Below, piece by piece: positions 1 through 7,791 of a stretch of 64,000 nt of DNA (position 1 is its first letter; each line of letters opens with the position of its first letter). The position numbers and the translations under genes were made by a program. Origin of the DNA: Clostridiales bacterium (GTDB lineage Bacteria; Bacillota; Dethiobacteria; Dethiobacterales; Dethiobacteraceae); assembly GCA_018335855.1 (NCBI GenBank), contig JAGXRM010000006.1, positions 52,004 to 116,003 of the forward strand. Direction: 5' to 3'. The notes beneath the pieces were generated by a model. It saw nothing but the letters and a program-made list of their open reading frames with translations. It made no database searches and was not told the origin of the DNA.

Positions 1-245
1 ACGCACTGTTTGAACACCCTGAGGTTTTGGAAGTTGCGGTCATCGGTCGGGCAGATGCTAAATGGGGAAAAATTGTTGCTGCTTTTGTCATAGCAAAATC
101 CACCGACCTTTCTGCGGAAACATTAGACAGTTATCTGAAAAACAGCGGGCGGCTCGCAGCATATAAACGCCCCCGGCAGTATGAATTTGTAACGGAACTG
201 CCCAAGACTCCCAGCGGCAAAATACAGAAATTTAAGCTAAAGTAA
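1..245 (+). CDS. AMP-dependent acyl-CoA synthetase, C-terminal end (partial)
   Basis: The reading frame is already open at base 3 and runs to the TAA at 243-245, giving the last 80 residues of a larger protein. The sequence matches the mobile C-terminal domain of the AMP-binding family, with HPEVLEVAVIGRAD near the start and PKTPSGKIQK at the end, whose final lysine is the conserved adenylation-step residue. Such enzymes convert a carboxylic acid, ATP and CoA to acyl-CoA. A thiolase gene follows within 25 bases, so it is probably in the same acyl-CoA operon. The substrate cannot be inferred from this piece. Confidence 0.9.
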   Translation, partial: ALFEHPEVLEVAVIGRADAKWGKIVAAFVIAKSTDLSAETLDSYLKNSGRLAAYKRPRQYEFVTELPKTPSGKIQKFKLK

Positions 246-269
246 TGAATGTGGAAAGGGGAATATGGA

Positions 270-1457
270 ATGGGAAAATTGAATGATGTAGTTATTTTGG
301 CAGGAGCAAGAACACCGATTGGGGATTTTGGTGGACAGTTCCGGCAGCTGCTTGCTAACGAATTGGCCATAGTTGCAGTTCAGGAAGCGATGAAGCGTGC
401 GGACATTTTACCGGAAGAAGTGGAAGAAGTTATTCTCGGAAATTGTATTCAGCGCACAGATGAGCCAAACCTCGGGAGAACCGTGGCATTAAAGGCGGGG
501 ATGCCCAAAGAAACTACCGGTTTTACCATACAGCGCCAGTGCAGTTCCGGAATGCAGGCGGTCGTATCCGGCTGGCAGGAAATTGCACTGGGTGACGCGG
601 AAATCGTCGTCGCCGGCGGGGCAGAATCAATGAGCAATGCTCTCTATGTGTTAAAAGACGCACGATGGGGGCAGAGGCTGACACACGGGGAATTCACAGA
701 CAGTCTTTGGGAGCTCCTAACGGATCCTTTGCACAACATTCTGATGGGTGTGACTGCCGAAAATCTGGCGGAAAAATATGCGATTAGCCGTGAAGAACAG
801 GATACAGTAGCTCTAAGGAGCCATAAAAATGCAAGCCGTGCCAGCAAAGATGGCACGTTTGCCGAAGAAATAGTTCCCGTTCCTGTGCCGGCAAAGAGGG
901 GTGAAGTTAAGCTGGTTGACAGTGACGAACACATTCGTAGCGATCTGACCATGGAGAAGCTGGCCTCTTTGTCTGCTGCGTTTAAAAAAGGCGGGACGGT
1001 TACTGCCGGTAATGCTTCCGGTTTAAATGACGGGGCAACTGCCATGGTGCTGATGAATGAAAAAAGAGCCGCACAAAAAAATGTACAGCCGCTGGGGAGG
1101 ATTGTCAGTTATGCCTGGGCAGGAGTTGAGCCTGAGTTGATGGGTTACGGACCTGTTCCGGCAACGCAAATAGCACTGCAAAAAGCCGGTTTAACTTTGG
1201 CCGATATCGACTTGTTTGAGGTGAATGAAGCATTTGCAGCTCAATATTTAGCATGTGAAAAACTGCTTGGCCTTAATCGGGATATCGTTAATGTTAATGG
1301 TAGTGGCGTGGGGCTTGGTCACCCGGTAGGAAGCACGGGGGCGAGAATTATGCTTACTCTTCTGTATGAATTGCGCCGCCGCCAGAAGAGATACGGTCTC
1401 GCCACATTGTGTGTGGGCGGTGGCATGGGAATGGCAGTAATCGTAGAAAGAATCTAA
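270..1457 (+). CDS. Thiolase (acetyl-CoA acetyltransferase family)
   Basis: This 395-residue protein has the length and motifs of a biosynthetic or degradative thiolase. The acylated cysteine lies in RQCSSGMQAV (Cys91), the histidine in GSGVGLGHPVG, and the second catalytic cysteine in CVGGGMGMA near the C-terminus. It would cleave 3-oxoacyl-CoA with CoA, or condense two acetyl-CoA. I chose the ATG at 270 because GGAAAGGGG (253-261) is correctly spaced before it; the in-frame ATG at 249 overlaps that ribosome site. It sits between an acyl-CoA synthetase and a 3-hydroxyacyl-CoA dehydrogenase, so a beta-oxidation-like role is likely. Confidence 0.95.
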   Translation: MGKLNDVVILAGARTPIGDFGGQFRQLLANELAIVAVQEAMKRADILPEEVEEVILGNCIQRTDEPNLGRTVALKAGMPKETTGFTIQRQCSSGMQAVVSGWQEIALGDAEIVVAGGAESMSNALYVLKDARWGQRLTHGEFTDSLWELLTDPLHNILMGVTAENLAEKYAISREEQDTVALRSHKNASRASKDGTFAEEIVPVPVPAKRGEVKLVDSDEHIRSDLTMEKLASLSAAFKKGGTVTAGNASGLNDGATAMVLMNEKRAAQKNVQPLGRIVSYAWAGVEPELMGYGPVPATQIALQKAGLTLADIDLFEVNEAFAAQYLACEKLLGLNRDIVNVNGSGVGLGHPVGSTGARIMLTLLYELRRRQKRYGLATLCVGGGMGMAVIVERI

Positions 1458-1473
1458 CAGGGAGGTTTTAAAA

Positions 1474-2325
1474 ATGAACATAAAAAAAGTTGGTGTTATC
1501 GGTGCTGGTACCATGGGTAGCGGAATCGCCACTGTTGCACTTGCAGCAGGTTTTACTGTTACACTGCACGATACAACAGATGAGCTGGCAAGACGAGGTC
1601 AAGCTAATGTTACGGCAAACTTTGGGAGAGACGTAAAGAAGGGGAAAAAAACACAGGAAGAAGCGGACGGTTTGCTGTCTAACCTAAATATTACATCATC
1701 CCTGACCGATATGGCTGATGTTGATGTGATTCTTGAAGCCATTTTTGAAAATATGGATAAGAAAAAAGAGATCTATGGTGCGTTAGATAAAATTTGCAAG
1801 GCGGAAACATGGTTTGCTTCTAATACATCCGGCCTCAGCATTACGGAAATGGCTTCCGCTACCCGCCGCCCGGGACAGGTGGTTGGCATGCACTTCTTTA
1901 ATCCCGTTCCGGTGATGAAACTGGTGGAGGTCATCCGGGGTGCGGCAACGACGGATGAGATATTCCAGGCTGCCATGGATCTCTGTGTCAAATTAGGCAA
2001 GGAACCCATTGCTGTCCAGGAAGCGCCCCTGTTTGTAGTGAACAGAATCCTGGTGCCAATGCTCAATGAAGCAATTTTCGTTTTACAGGAAGGCATAGCA
2101 TCCAAAGAAGATATTGACAAGGGTATGATGTTGGGAACGAACCAGCCGATTGGCCCTCTGGCACTATGCGACCTGGTTGGCCTGGACGTAATGCTGATGG
2201 TGCTTGATAATCTCCATGAAGAAATGGGCGACTCGAAATACCGCGCCTGCACCTTACTGAGGAAAATGGTCCGGGCCGGCTACCTTGGCCGTAAAACGGG
2301 GAGAGGCTTCTACGATTATTCATAG
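1474..2325 (+). CDS. hbd: 3-hydroxybutyryl-CoA dehydrogenase
   Basis: The 283-residue protein starts with a Rossmann dinucleotide motif (GVIGAGTMGSGIA). It also carries the catalytic-histidine segment MHFFNPVPVMKLVEVI and the C-terminal GRKTGRGFYDYS typical of the family. It interconverts 3-hydroxyacyl-CoA and 3-oxoacyl-CoA using NAD(P)(H). A GGGAGG site precedes the ATG, and the gene follows the thiolase by 16 bases, so the two act on adjacent steps of one operon. Length is normal for the single-domain bacterial enzyme. Confidence 0.95.
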   Translation: MNIKKVGVIGAGTMGSGIATVALAAGFTVTLHDTTDELARRGQANVTANFGRDVKKGKKTQEEADGLLSNLNITSSLTDMADVDVILEAIFENMDKKKEIYGALDKICKAETWFASNTSGLSITEMASATRRPGQVVGMHFFNPVPVMKLVEVIRGAATTDEIFQAAMDLCVKLGKEPIAVQEAPLFVVNRILVPMLNEAIFVLQEGIASKEDIDKGMMLGTNQPIGPLALCDLVGLDVMLMVLDNLHEEMGDSKYRACTLLRKMVRAGYLGRKTGRGFYDYS

Positions 2326-2409
2326 TCTGACCAGCAAGCATGCGTACATGAAAGTAAAAGCGGGACAGATTTATTCTGTCCCGTCAATTTTTCGTACCAG
2401 GAGGCAGTT

Positions 2410-2710
2410 ATGAAAGAAATACTGGTAAAAGGTAACACTGCTATTTACAGCACGCGTGGAGAAGGTAAAAACAAAATACTCTGTCTGCATGGGGCGGGCT
2501 GTAATGCTTTGCACTGGTTGAAAATAGATCCGCCCGAGGGTTGGCAAGTTATTGCCTTATAAACAACTTCCGTGCGCGGAGTTGGTGGAAGTAGAGAGAA
2601 GCGGTCATATGGTCATCTTGGAACAACCGGAATCCCTTTCCGAAAGACTGAAGGAGTTTTGTCTGCGAACTGCCTTTCCGGCAGGTAAAACAGCGCTGAA
2701 AGGGAGTTGA
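2410..2710 (+). pseudogene. Alpha/beta hydrolase remnant, middle deleted
   Basis: A short frame from the ATG at 2410 encodes an alpha/beta-hydrolase N-terminus, including the oxyanion segment CLHGAGCNALHW, and stops at 2562. Immediately after, another frame encodes a typical hydrolase C-terminus, with the catalytic-histidine region VERSGHMVILEQPESLSERL, ending at TGA 2708-2710. About 180 residues, including the nucleophile elbow, are missing between the two. An AGGAGG site precedes the ATG. I read this as one gene destroyed by internal deletion. Both assignments rest on motif recognition only. Confidence 0.75.
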
Positions 2711-2712
2711 CA

Positions 2713-3028
2713 ATGAAAGATCTTGTGAGGTTGCGGATTCCAACACCCCTTTCCGGTTGGACCCGTGAATGCCTATCTAATCAAAAGTGACCCACTCACC
2801 TTAATTGATACCGGTCCCAATACAGAATTTGCGAAGAACGCTCTTGTGGAAGCGCTGGCTGCGGAAGGAGTCAGCATCGTCGATCTTTATGGGGATATTA
2901 CCGGCTGGGACGTCTTATTGGGAGTATCAGAAGTGTGTGCGCATCTTGATTTGCTGATAGAACGAGGCCTTGTAAGGGAGATTTTTGTTGGTAAATTGTC
3001 AGTTAGTTTCTTTGAACCAATAGAGTGA
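2713..3028 (+). pseudogene. Metallo-beta-lactamase-fold hydrolase remnant
   Basis: The frame from ATG 2713 reads MKDLVRLRIPTP and then loses register at a run of C bases near 2747. Removing one base restores FPVGPVNAYLIKSDPLTLID, the usual N-terminus of an LACTB2-like metallo-beta-lactamase-fold protein. After about 50 residues the frame jumps to a C-terminal winged-helix-like tail (EVCAHLDLLIERGLVREIF). The zinc-binding HxHxDH region is absent. A frameshift plus an internal deletion make this a pseudogene. It directly follows the hydrolase remnant. Confidence 0.7.
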
Positions 3029-3183
3029 ACAATGCTCAATATTATTTTTAGCAATCTTTATCCTCCAGCTATTCTTTTGTCCGTAAAAGGATATAATTGT
3101 TGTAGACTATGAAGTTTTTAAAGGTATTTCAAGAAATTACGGCGAAGAAATCCTTTTAGTAAGCGAAAAGACAGGTGGATGAC

Positions 3184-3525
3184 ATGCAAAGAAAGGTAGC
3201 GGAAGTAAATTTGGAATCGGGTATGCCGACTGTGGATGTTGCCCTGCAAAGAATGAAAAATTATTTAACCACATACAAGAGGCAAGGGTATAAAGTGGTT
3301 ATTTTGATACACGGGTACGGCTCTACCGGTGTTGGCGGCAGCATTAAAGCTGCGGTGACAAGGAGTCTTGGTGAGAGCAGCATGAGAGGCATAGTCCGAA
3401 CGTATGTGGGCGGAGAGCGATGGAGTGAGAGGAAAAAAGAAATGCTGGGGATTTGTAAGGCATTAGAAGACTATGAACGCAGGGTGGCTAATAATGAAGG
3501 TGTCACTGTTGTTGTTTTGAGGTAG
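3184..3525 (+). CDS. Smr-like small protein
   Basis: The 113-residue protein contains VVILIHGYGSTGVGG, which resembles the LHG...GxGSG core of Smr (small MutS-related) domains. Those domains are linked to nucleic-acid binding or nicking. No MutS part is present, so this is a stand-alone version. The ATG at 3184 has AGGTGG just upstream; a GTG at 3175 is an alternative. The target is unknown. Identification is by motif only. Confidence 0.6.
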   Translation: MQRKVAEVNLESGMPTVDVALQRMKNYLTTYKRQGYKVVILIHGYGSTGVGGSIKAAVTRSLGESSMRGIVRTYVGGERWSERKKEMLGICKALEDYERRVANNEGVTVVVLR

Positions 3526-3556
3526 TAATGAGCGTGTAAAATTAAATAATTGCCGG

Positions 3557-3590
3557 ATGGCCGCCGGAATATGACCGGCGGGTTTCTGTT
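3557..3590 (+). terminator. Possible weak terminator hairpin
   Basis: CCGCCGG and CCGGCGG form a 7-bp perfect stem (about 3560-3580) around a 7-base loop, followed by a broken T-rich run. It lies after the Smr-like gene. Confidence 0.4.
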
Positions 3591-3672
3591 GGTTTAATTG
3601 CTGCACGGTAGGGTTTTGGGCAATTAAAGCGAATCTAGAAAGTAAACATTGGTTCCGGGAAGGAGTTTGAGG

Positions 3673-3837
3673 ATGGACAGGGAAAAGGCGGCGAGTTTGG
3701 AGGAGCGGGGAAGGATGCTTCTTGATCAGGAGGGGTATGCGCAGGCGGAGGAGTTTTTTGTGCAGGAAAAAATCGCTGCCGTCCCCGTTGATGTCCGGGA
3801 AGAGTTGCAAAAGGTGCTCGCCGTTTCGAAAGGTTAG
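3673..3837 (+). CDS. Small hypothetical protein, 54 aa
   Basis: This is a charged, helical small protein beginning MDREKAASLEERGRMLL with no family I recognise. The strong site GGAAGGAG (3658-3665) precedes the ATG at 3673 with good spacing, which supports real translation. It stands alone between the Smr-like gene and the MNT/HEPN pair. Confidence 0.5.
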   Translation: MDREKAASLEERGRMLLDQEGYAQAEEFFVQEKIAAVPVDVREELQKVLAVSKG

Positions 3838-3922
3838 TCAGACATGGTGTATGCATCCCGGTTGTCTTGAAATATATGGAATATAAGGATATAATGGATG
3901 AAAATGGTGTGGGGGCTTTGAT

Positions 3923-4327
3923 ATGGACAGGGAAGAGATTATTAACAAAGTGAAGGCATTACTAGCCGACAGGCCGGAAGTTCGCTTCGCCTATCTGTTC
4001 GGATCCGTAGCAAGCGGCAGGGACCATGCCGGGAGCGATGTGGATATTGCTGTCCGTTTTAAAGCAGGGACAGATGTGATGCAACGTTTTAACTTCCGTC
4101 TTGCATTGATGAATGAGTTGCCAGTCGTTCTGAACAGGCATGTTGATATAGTTGATCTGCATTCAGCATCACTGACTCTCCGGCATTACATTATGCGTGA
4201 CAGTATACTTCTTTTGGAGAGGGATAAGGCGGAACGTGTCCGCTATGAGGTCGCTTCGCGCAGGGAATACTTTGACATGAAGCATCATCTTGACAGGCGT
4301 GCAGAAGCAATTTTAAGCCGACTGTGA
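3923..4327 (+). CDS. mntA: MNT-type nucleotidyltransferase antitoxin
   Basis: The 134-residue protein carries the minimal nucleotidyltransferase signature GSVASGRDHAGSDVDIAV, that is GSx(n)DxD with the two metal-binding aspartates. It is the usual partner of HEPN toxins: MntA enzymes silence the toxin by adding AMP to a tyrosine of the HEPN motif. The next gene is a HEPN (DUF86) protein starting 15 bases after its stop. The pair is a type VII-like toxin-antitoxin module. Confidence 0.85.
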   Translation: MDREEIINKVKALLADRPEVRFAYLFGSVASGRDHAGSDVDIAVRFKAGTDVMQRFNFRLALMNELPVVLNRHVDIVDLHSASLTLRHYIMRDSILLLERDKAERVRYEVASRREYFDMKHHLDRRAEAILSRL

Positions 4328-4341
4328 CAGGAGGAGATGTG

Positions 4342-4773
4342 ATGGTGGATAAAGATGTGTTAAAGCAGAGGTTGCTGTTGCTGTGTGAATATATTGATGA
4401 TCTGGAGAATGCAGGCGGGATTTCTTATGAGGAGTTTTTGCAGGACAAAGTTACAAGGCGATACATTGAAAGAACTTTGCAACTTGCTATCGAAGCGTGT
4501 TTGGATATCGGCGGCCACATCATTGCCGACCTGAGACTCAGGGAACCGGAAGACAATAAGGATATTTTCACCGTACTCGTTGAAAACGGTTTTCTAAAAG
4601 AGGAAAAAAAAGATGACTACCAGAAAATGATCGGATTTCGTAATGTTATCGTACATGATTATGTCCGTCTTGACGCAGAGATTGTATTTCGTGTTTTACT
4701 CGGCAGCATTGATGATCTCCGGGATTTTGCCAGAGCGATAAAGGACAGATTTATTGAAACAGGCAGTAAATAA
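4342..4773 (+). CDS. hepT: HEPN-domain toxin (DUF86/HepT family)
   Basis: The 143-residue helical protein carries RNVIVHDY, which fits the HEPN ribonuclease motif RX4HxY (Arg, His and Tyr all present). Such proteins cut RNA when free and are neutralised by the MNT partner encoded just upstream. The ATG at 4342 follows the ribosome site GGAGGAG (4330-4336). An in-frame GTG at 4324 overlaps the upstream stop and is less likely. Confidence 0.85.
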   Translation: MVDKDVLKQRLLLLCEYIDDLENAGGISYEEFLQDKVTRRYIERTLQLAIEACLDIGGHIIADLRLREPEDNKDIFTVLVENGFLKEEKKDDYQKMIGFRNVIVHDYVRLDAEIVFRVLLGSIDDLRDFARAIKDRFIETGSK

Positions 4774-4809
4774 AGCAGGGATAGCAGTTGCCGATAGGAG
4801 GATGAAATT

Positions 4810-5202
4810 ATGAGTACATTATCGTCGGAAAATATTGACCGTATTCTAAGTTATCTGCCGTATTTTGAAGACGAACAAGCTGAAAAATTTAAGATGTCTG
4901 ATACGTCTGTTATCGGACCGTATGTTTATGACGATAAAGTTGTGCAGTTTTTGAAAGAGCTTTATGAAGAAGATATCGTGCTAGATTTTGACTGGGCTGG
5001 TTGGAGGGACGAAGCGGCAACATATTTTAAAGATATTGATTTAATCCGGGAGGCTAACCTGGAGACAGTCCGAAAGCTGTTTACCACGATTGTGAGGGTG
5101 GAGAGATTAGTGAATGGTCTGGTTGCTGAGATGATTCGTACAGGTGTAATTACAGATCTGTTACAGCGTCTGCAGGAAGTGCGTTCTGAAGCCGGTCATT
5201 AA
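4810..5202 (+). CDS. Hypothetical protein resembling DUF6508
   Basis: The 130-residue acidic protein has segments reminiscent of DUF6508: SYLPYFEDEQAEKF, FDWAGWRDEAATYF and an ending like RTGVITDLLQRL. Function is unknown. GATAGGAGGATGA gives a strong ribosome site. It follows the HEPN toxin by 36 bases and might be co-transcribed with the module, but nothing shows a functional link. The family call is from memory of the pattern. Confidence 0.55.
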   Translation: MSTLSSENIDRILSYLPYFEDEQAEKFKMSDTSVIGPYVYDDKVVQFLKELYEEDIVLDFDWAGWRDEAATYFKDIDLIREANLETVRKLFTTIVRVERLVNGLVAEMIRTGVITDLLQRLQEVRSEAGH

Positions 5203-5535
5203 GTACTTGAGCAGCTAGATTTGAGACCGGCGGAGATTCCACCGGTTTTGTGGGTAATATGGCTCTTTTTTCTAGTTGGGGACTTAACTTGCTAAAAAGG
5301 CGCATAAATATAATAGAAAATAAGTATGTTTTTGAAAAAAAATATTTAATTATTGAAAGGAAATATTGCTAAGTTTGTAGAATTAATAGTCATAATATTT
5401 AGAATACTTTATTAATTATCTGCTATATTCGACAAAAGGTGAGGGGTGATCATGAGAAAAGACAGCGGCAAACGGAATACCAGTTGTATTTAACGTAGAG
5501 CTCGGCATACAGTTTTAAAAAAAGAAAGGGGGATT
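5203..5535. other. Intergenic region upstream of livK
   Basis: About 330 AT-rich bases. An imperfect hairpin (ACCGG/CCGGT, 5227-5248) near the start may terminate the upstream transcript. The rest probably holds the livK promoter and leader; I could not place a convincing promoter. A 13-codon frame at 5452 is too short to support. Confidence 0.4.
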
Positions 5536-6837
5536 ATGGTGAAAAGTAAACGAGGGGTTCTAACGGTATTTGTGGTGTTTGCCGTATTGCTCAGTATCGC
5601 ATTGAGCGGTTGCGGGGGAAAGAAGGCTGATCCTGGTCCTCAGGTAAGCCCGATTCGCATTGGTATTGCAGGACCGATGACGTTTATTCACGGGGAGCAT
5701 ATGTGGAAGAGCGCAACGATGGCCGCTAATGAGATCAATGCCGCAGGAGGAGTACAGGTCGGCAGTGAAAAACGGCCCATTGAGTTGGTGAGTGTGGAAA
5801 CCAATGAGATTTTAAACGTACCTGATGCAGCCAGTGCTATTGAACGGGCGATTTCCGTTGATAAAGTGGATTTTCTGCTTGGCGGTTTCCGGACGGAAGC
5901 TGTGCTGGGGATGCAGGACGTGGCGGCCGATCATGAAACAATCTTTATTATTACCGGGTCGGGCCATCCTCAGCTTACCATGCGTGTGGGCGAAGACTAT
6001 GAAAAGTATAAGTACTTCTTCCGCACAAACCCGATGAACTCCAGCAATATGGCCAGAGCCACATTTTTAATTTTACACGAGGTGGCTACTGTGATCAGGG
6101 AAGATTTGGGCTTTATGCAGCCTAAAGTGGCAATCCTGGCAGAAAGCGCAGTCTGGGTAGACCCGATTATCGCAGCGTCCGAGCAGCAAATGCCAGCTAT
6201 GGGTCTGGAGATTGTCGGTGTTTGGCGTCCTTCGGCAAATGCCACGGATCTATCTGCTGAATTGTCAGCGATTAGTGCATCCGGTGCCCATATTATATTC
6301 ACCGTTATGTCAGGTCCTGTGGGAGGTCCGTTTGCCAGGCAGTATGAAGAACTGCAGGTGCCTGCGGCAGTGGCGGGTATTAACGTAGACTCCATGGGTG
6401 GGAAGTTCTGGCAGACTACAGGCGGACTTGGCAATTTCGTCAGTACCCTGAACCTTGTGGGCCGGGTAGAAACATCACCCCATGCTATTGATTTCTTTGA
6501 CAGGTTTATGGATATTTACGGTGAGATTCCTGTTTATACTGTGGCAACCTATGACGCGTTAAATATCCTTGTCGGAGCCATTGAAAGGGCTGGCACAACG
6601 GAAAACGATGCTGTGATTGCTGAACTGGAAAAAACCGATGTCCCGGCTATCGGCGGCCGCGTTGTCTTCACCGACGAGCATGATGTTACCTGGGGTCCCG
6701 GGTATGTTACAGGTCTTGGCACACAGTGGCAGGACGGCGAACTGAAAGTGTTCTGGCCCAATGGTTGGGAAGGTATAAAGTACGAGGGGACTGTTCGTTA
6801 CGAACTGGCACCCTGGGTAGTTGAATTCTGGAAATAG
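5536..6837 (+). CDS. livK: ABC transporter substrate-binding lipoprotein (LivK-like)
   Basis: The 433-residue protein starts with a lipoprotein signal peptide ending SIALSGCGG (lipobox LSGC). It continues as a type I periplasmic binding fold (IGIAGPMTFIHGEHMWKSA, then ANEINAAGG). It would be tethered outside the membrane and deliver ligand to the permeases encoded just downstream. The family binds branched-chain amino acids, amides, or aromatic and short-chain acids. Interleaved acyl-CoA ligase and dehydrogenase genes point to an organic acid here, which is inference. GAAAGGGGG precedes the start. Confidence 0.9.
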   Translation: MVKSKRGVLTVFVVFAVLLSIALSGCGGKKADPGPQVSPIRIGIAGPMTFIHGEHMWKSATMAANEINAAGGVQVGSEKRPIELVSVETNEILNVPDAASAIERAISVDKVDFLLGGFRTEAVLGMQDVAADHETIFIITGSGHPQLTMRVGEDYEKYKYFFRTNPMNSSNMARATFLILHEVATVIREDLGFMQPKVAILAESAVWVDPIIAASEQQMPAMGLEIVGVWRPSANATDLSAELSAISASGAHIIFTVMSGPVGGPFARQYEELQVPAAVAGINVDSMGGKFWQTTGGLGNFVSTLNLVGRVETSPHAIDFFDRFMDIYGEIPVYTVATYDALNILVGAIERAGTTENDAVIAELEKTDVPAIGGRVVFTDEHDVTWGPGYVTGLGTQWQDGELKVFWPNGWEGIKYEGTVRYELAPWVVEFWK

Positions 6838-6845
6838 TCTTATCG

Positions 6846-6876
6846 GGGCGGTAAAACGCCAGGCGTTTTACCGCCC
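6846..6876 (+). other. Long stem-loop between livK and livH
   Basis: Two 15-base arms (6846-6860 and 6862-6876) are perfect complements with one base between them. There is no T run after it, so it is not a terminator. Stem-loops after the binding-protein gene commonly protect its mRNA and raise its expression over the permeases. Confidence 0.7.
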
Positions 6877-6914
6877 GATATATTTCAGCTCCGGAAAGAG
6901 AAGGGGTGACAGTC

Positions 6915-7784
6915 ATGTGGGGACAAATTTTAGTGAACGGAATGATCGCTGGCGGAAAGTATGCGATGCTTGCTCTGGGTTTTTCACTGATTTTCGGTGT
7001 TGCCCGGATTATGAATCTTACCCATACCGCGTACTACATGCTTTCCGCATACCTGATTTATTATTTCAATCAGACGTTGTCCATGCCTTTAGCATTATCG
7101 TATATTCTTTCGATTACTATGGTCATTGTAATCGGTATGGCGGTCTACAAAGTAATGGTGGCACCTGTACGTGAGCGGTTTACAGCTGTCCTGATTATCA
7201 CCCTGGTTTTGGCGATGGTTGTCCAGGAAGCGGTGCTGATAATTTTCGGCGGGCATTACCGGACACTGCCAAAGCTGGTTTCCGGCACGACACAGTTTAG
7301 CGGGATGACACTAACATACCAGCACCTGTTCACTCTGGGCGCCGTGATTTTTGTGCTTGGCGCAATTTGGTTGCTTTTGTTTAAGTCGAGATTAGGAATC
7401 GCCATCCGGGCCATGGCCATGGACCGGGAGGTTGCCAACCTGATGGGTATGCCTGAAAGCCAGATTGCCAGTATTACTGTGGCTATTTCTGTGGGCTTGG
7501 CTGCGATTGCCGGTGCCGTGGTTGCTCCCTTGTTTATTGTGGAGCCGGCCATGTGGATGCACCCCCTGGTTGTCGTAATGGCCGCCGTAATCCTGGGGGG
7601 GCTTGGCAGCATCAAAGGGAGCATTATTGGAGCGTTTATTCTTGCCTTTGCAGAAGTGGGTTTAGTTTTCCTGTTGCCTCAATTGGCCTTCCTGCGCGGG
7701 GCAGTTTCCATGGCTGTGATGTTGGCTGTTCTGATGATTCGCCCTGAAGGCTTATTCGGTATATTTATGGAAGGGGAAAGGTAG
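6915..7784 (+). CDS. livH: Branched-chain amino acid-type ABC permease LivH
   Basis: This 289-residue, strongly hydrophobic protein begins with the typical LivH N-terminus (NGMIAGGKYAMLALGFSLIF). It carries the cytoplasmic coupling region AIRAMAMDREVANLMGMP. It forms half of the membrane channel with LivM. The ATG at 6915 suits the AAGGGG site (6901-6906); the in-frame GTG at 6906 overlaps it. It lies directly upstream of livM with 7 bases between. Confidence 0.93.
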   Translation: MWGQILVNGMIAGGKYAMLALGFSLIFGVARIMNLTHTAYYMLSAYLIYYFNQTLSMPLALSYILSITMVIVIGMAVYKVMVAPVRERFTAVLIITLVLAMVVQEAVLIIFGGHYRTLPKLVSGTTQFSGMTLTYQHLFTLGAVIFVLGAIWLLLFKSRLGIAIRAMAMDREVANLMGMPESQIASITVAISVGLAAIAGAVVAPLFIVEPAMWMHPLVVVMAAVILGGLGSIKGSIIGAFILAFAEVGLVFLLPQLAFLRGAVSMAVMLAVLMIRPEGLFGIFMEGER

Positions 7785-7791
7785 GTTCCAC

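Noticed and set aside
5452..5493. 13-codon frame upstream of livK
   Set aside because: It is too short and without a recognisable leader-peptide or attenuator pattern.
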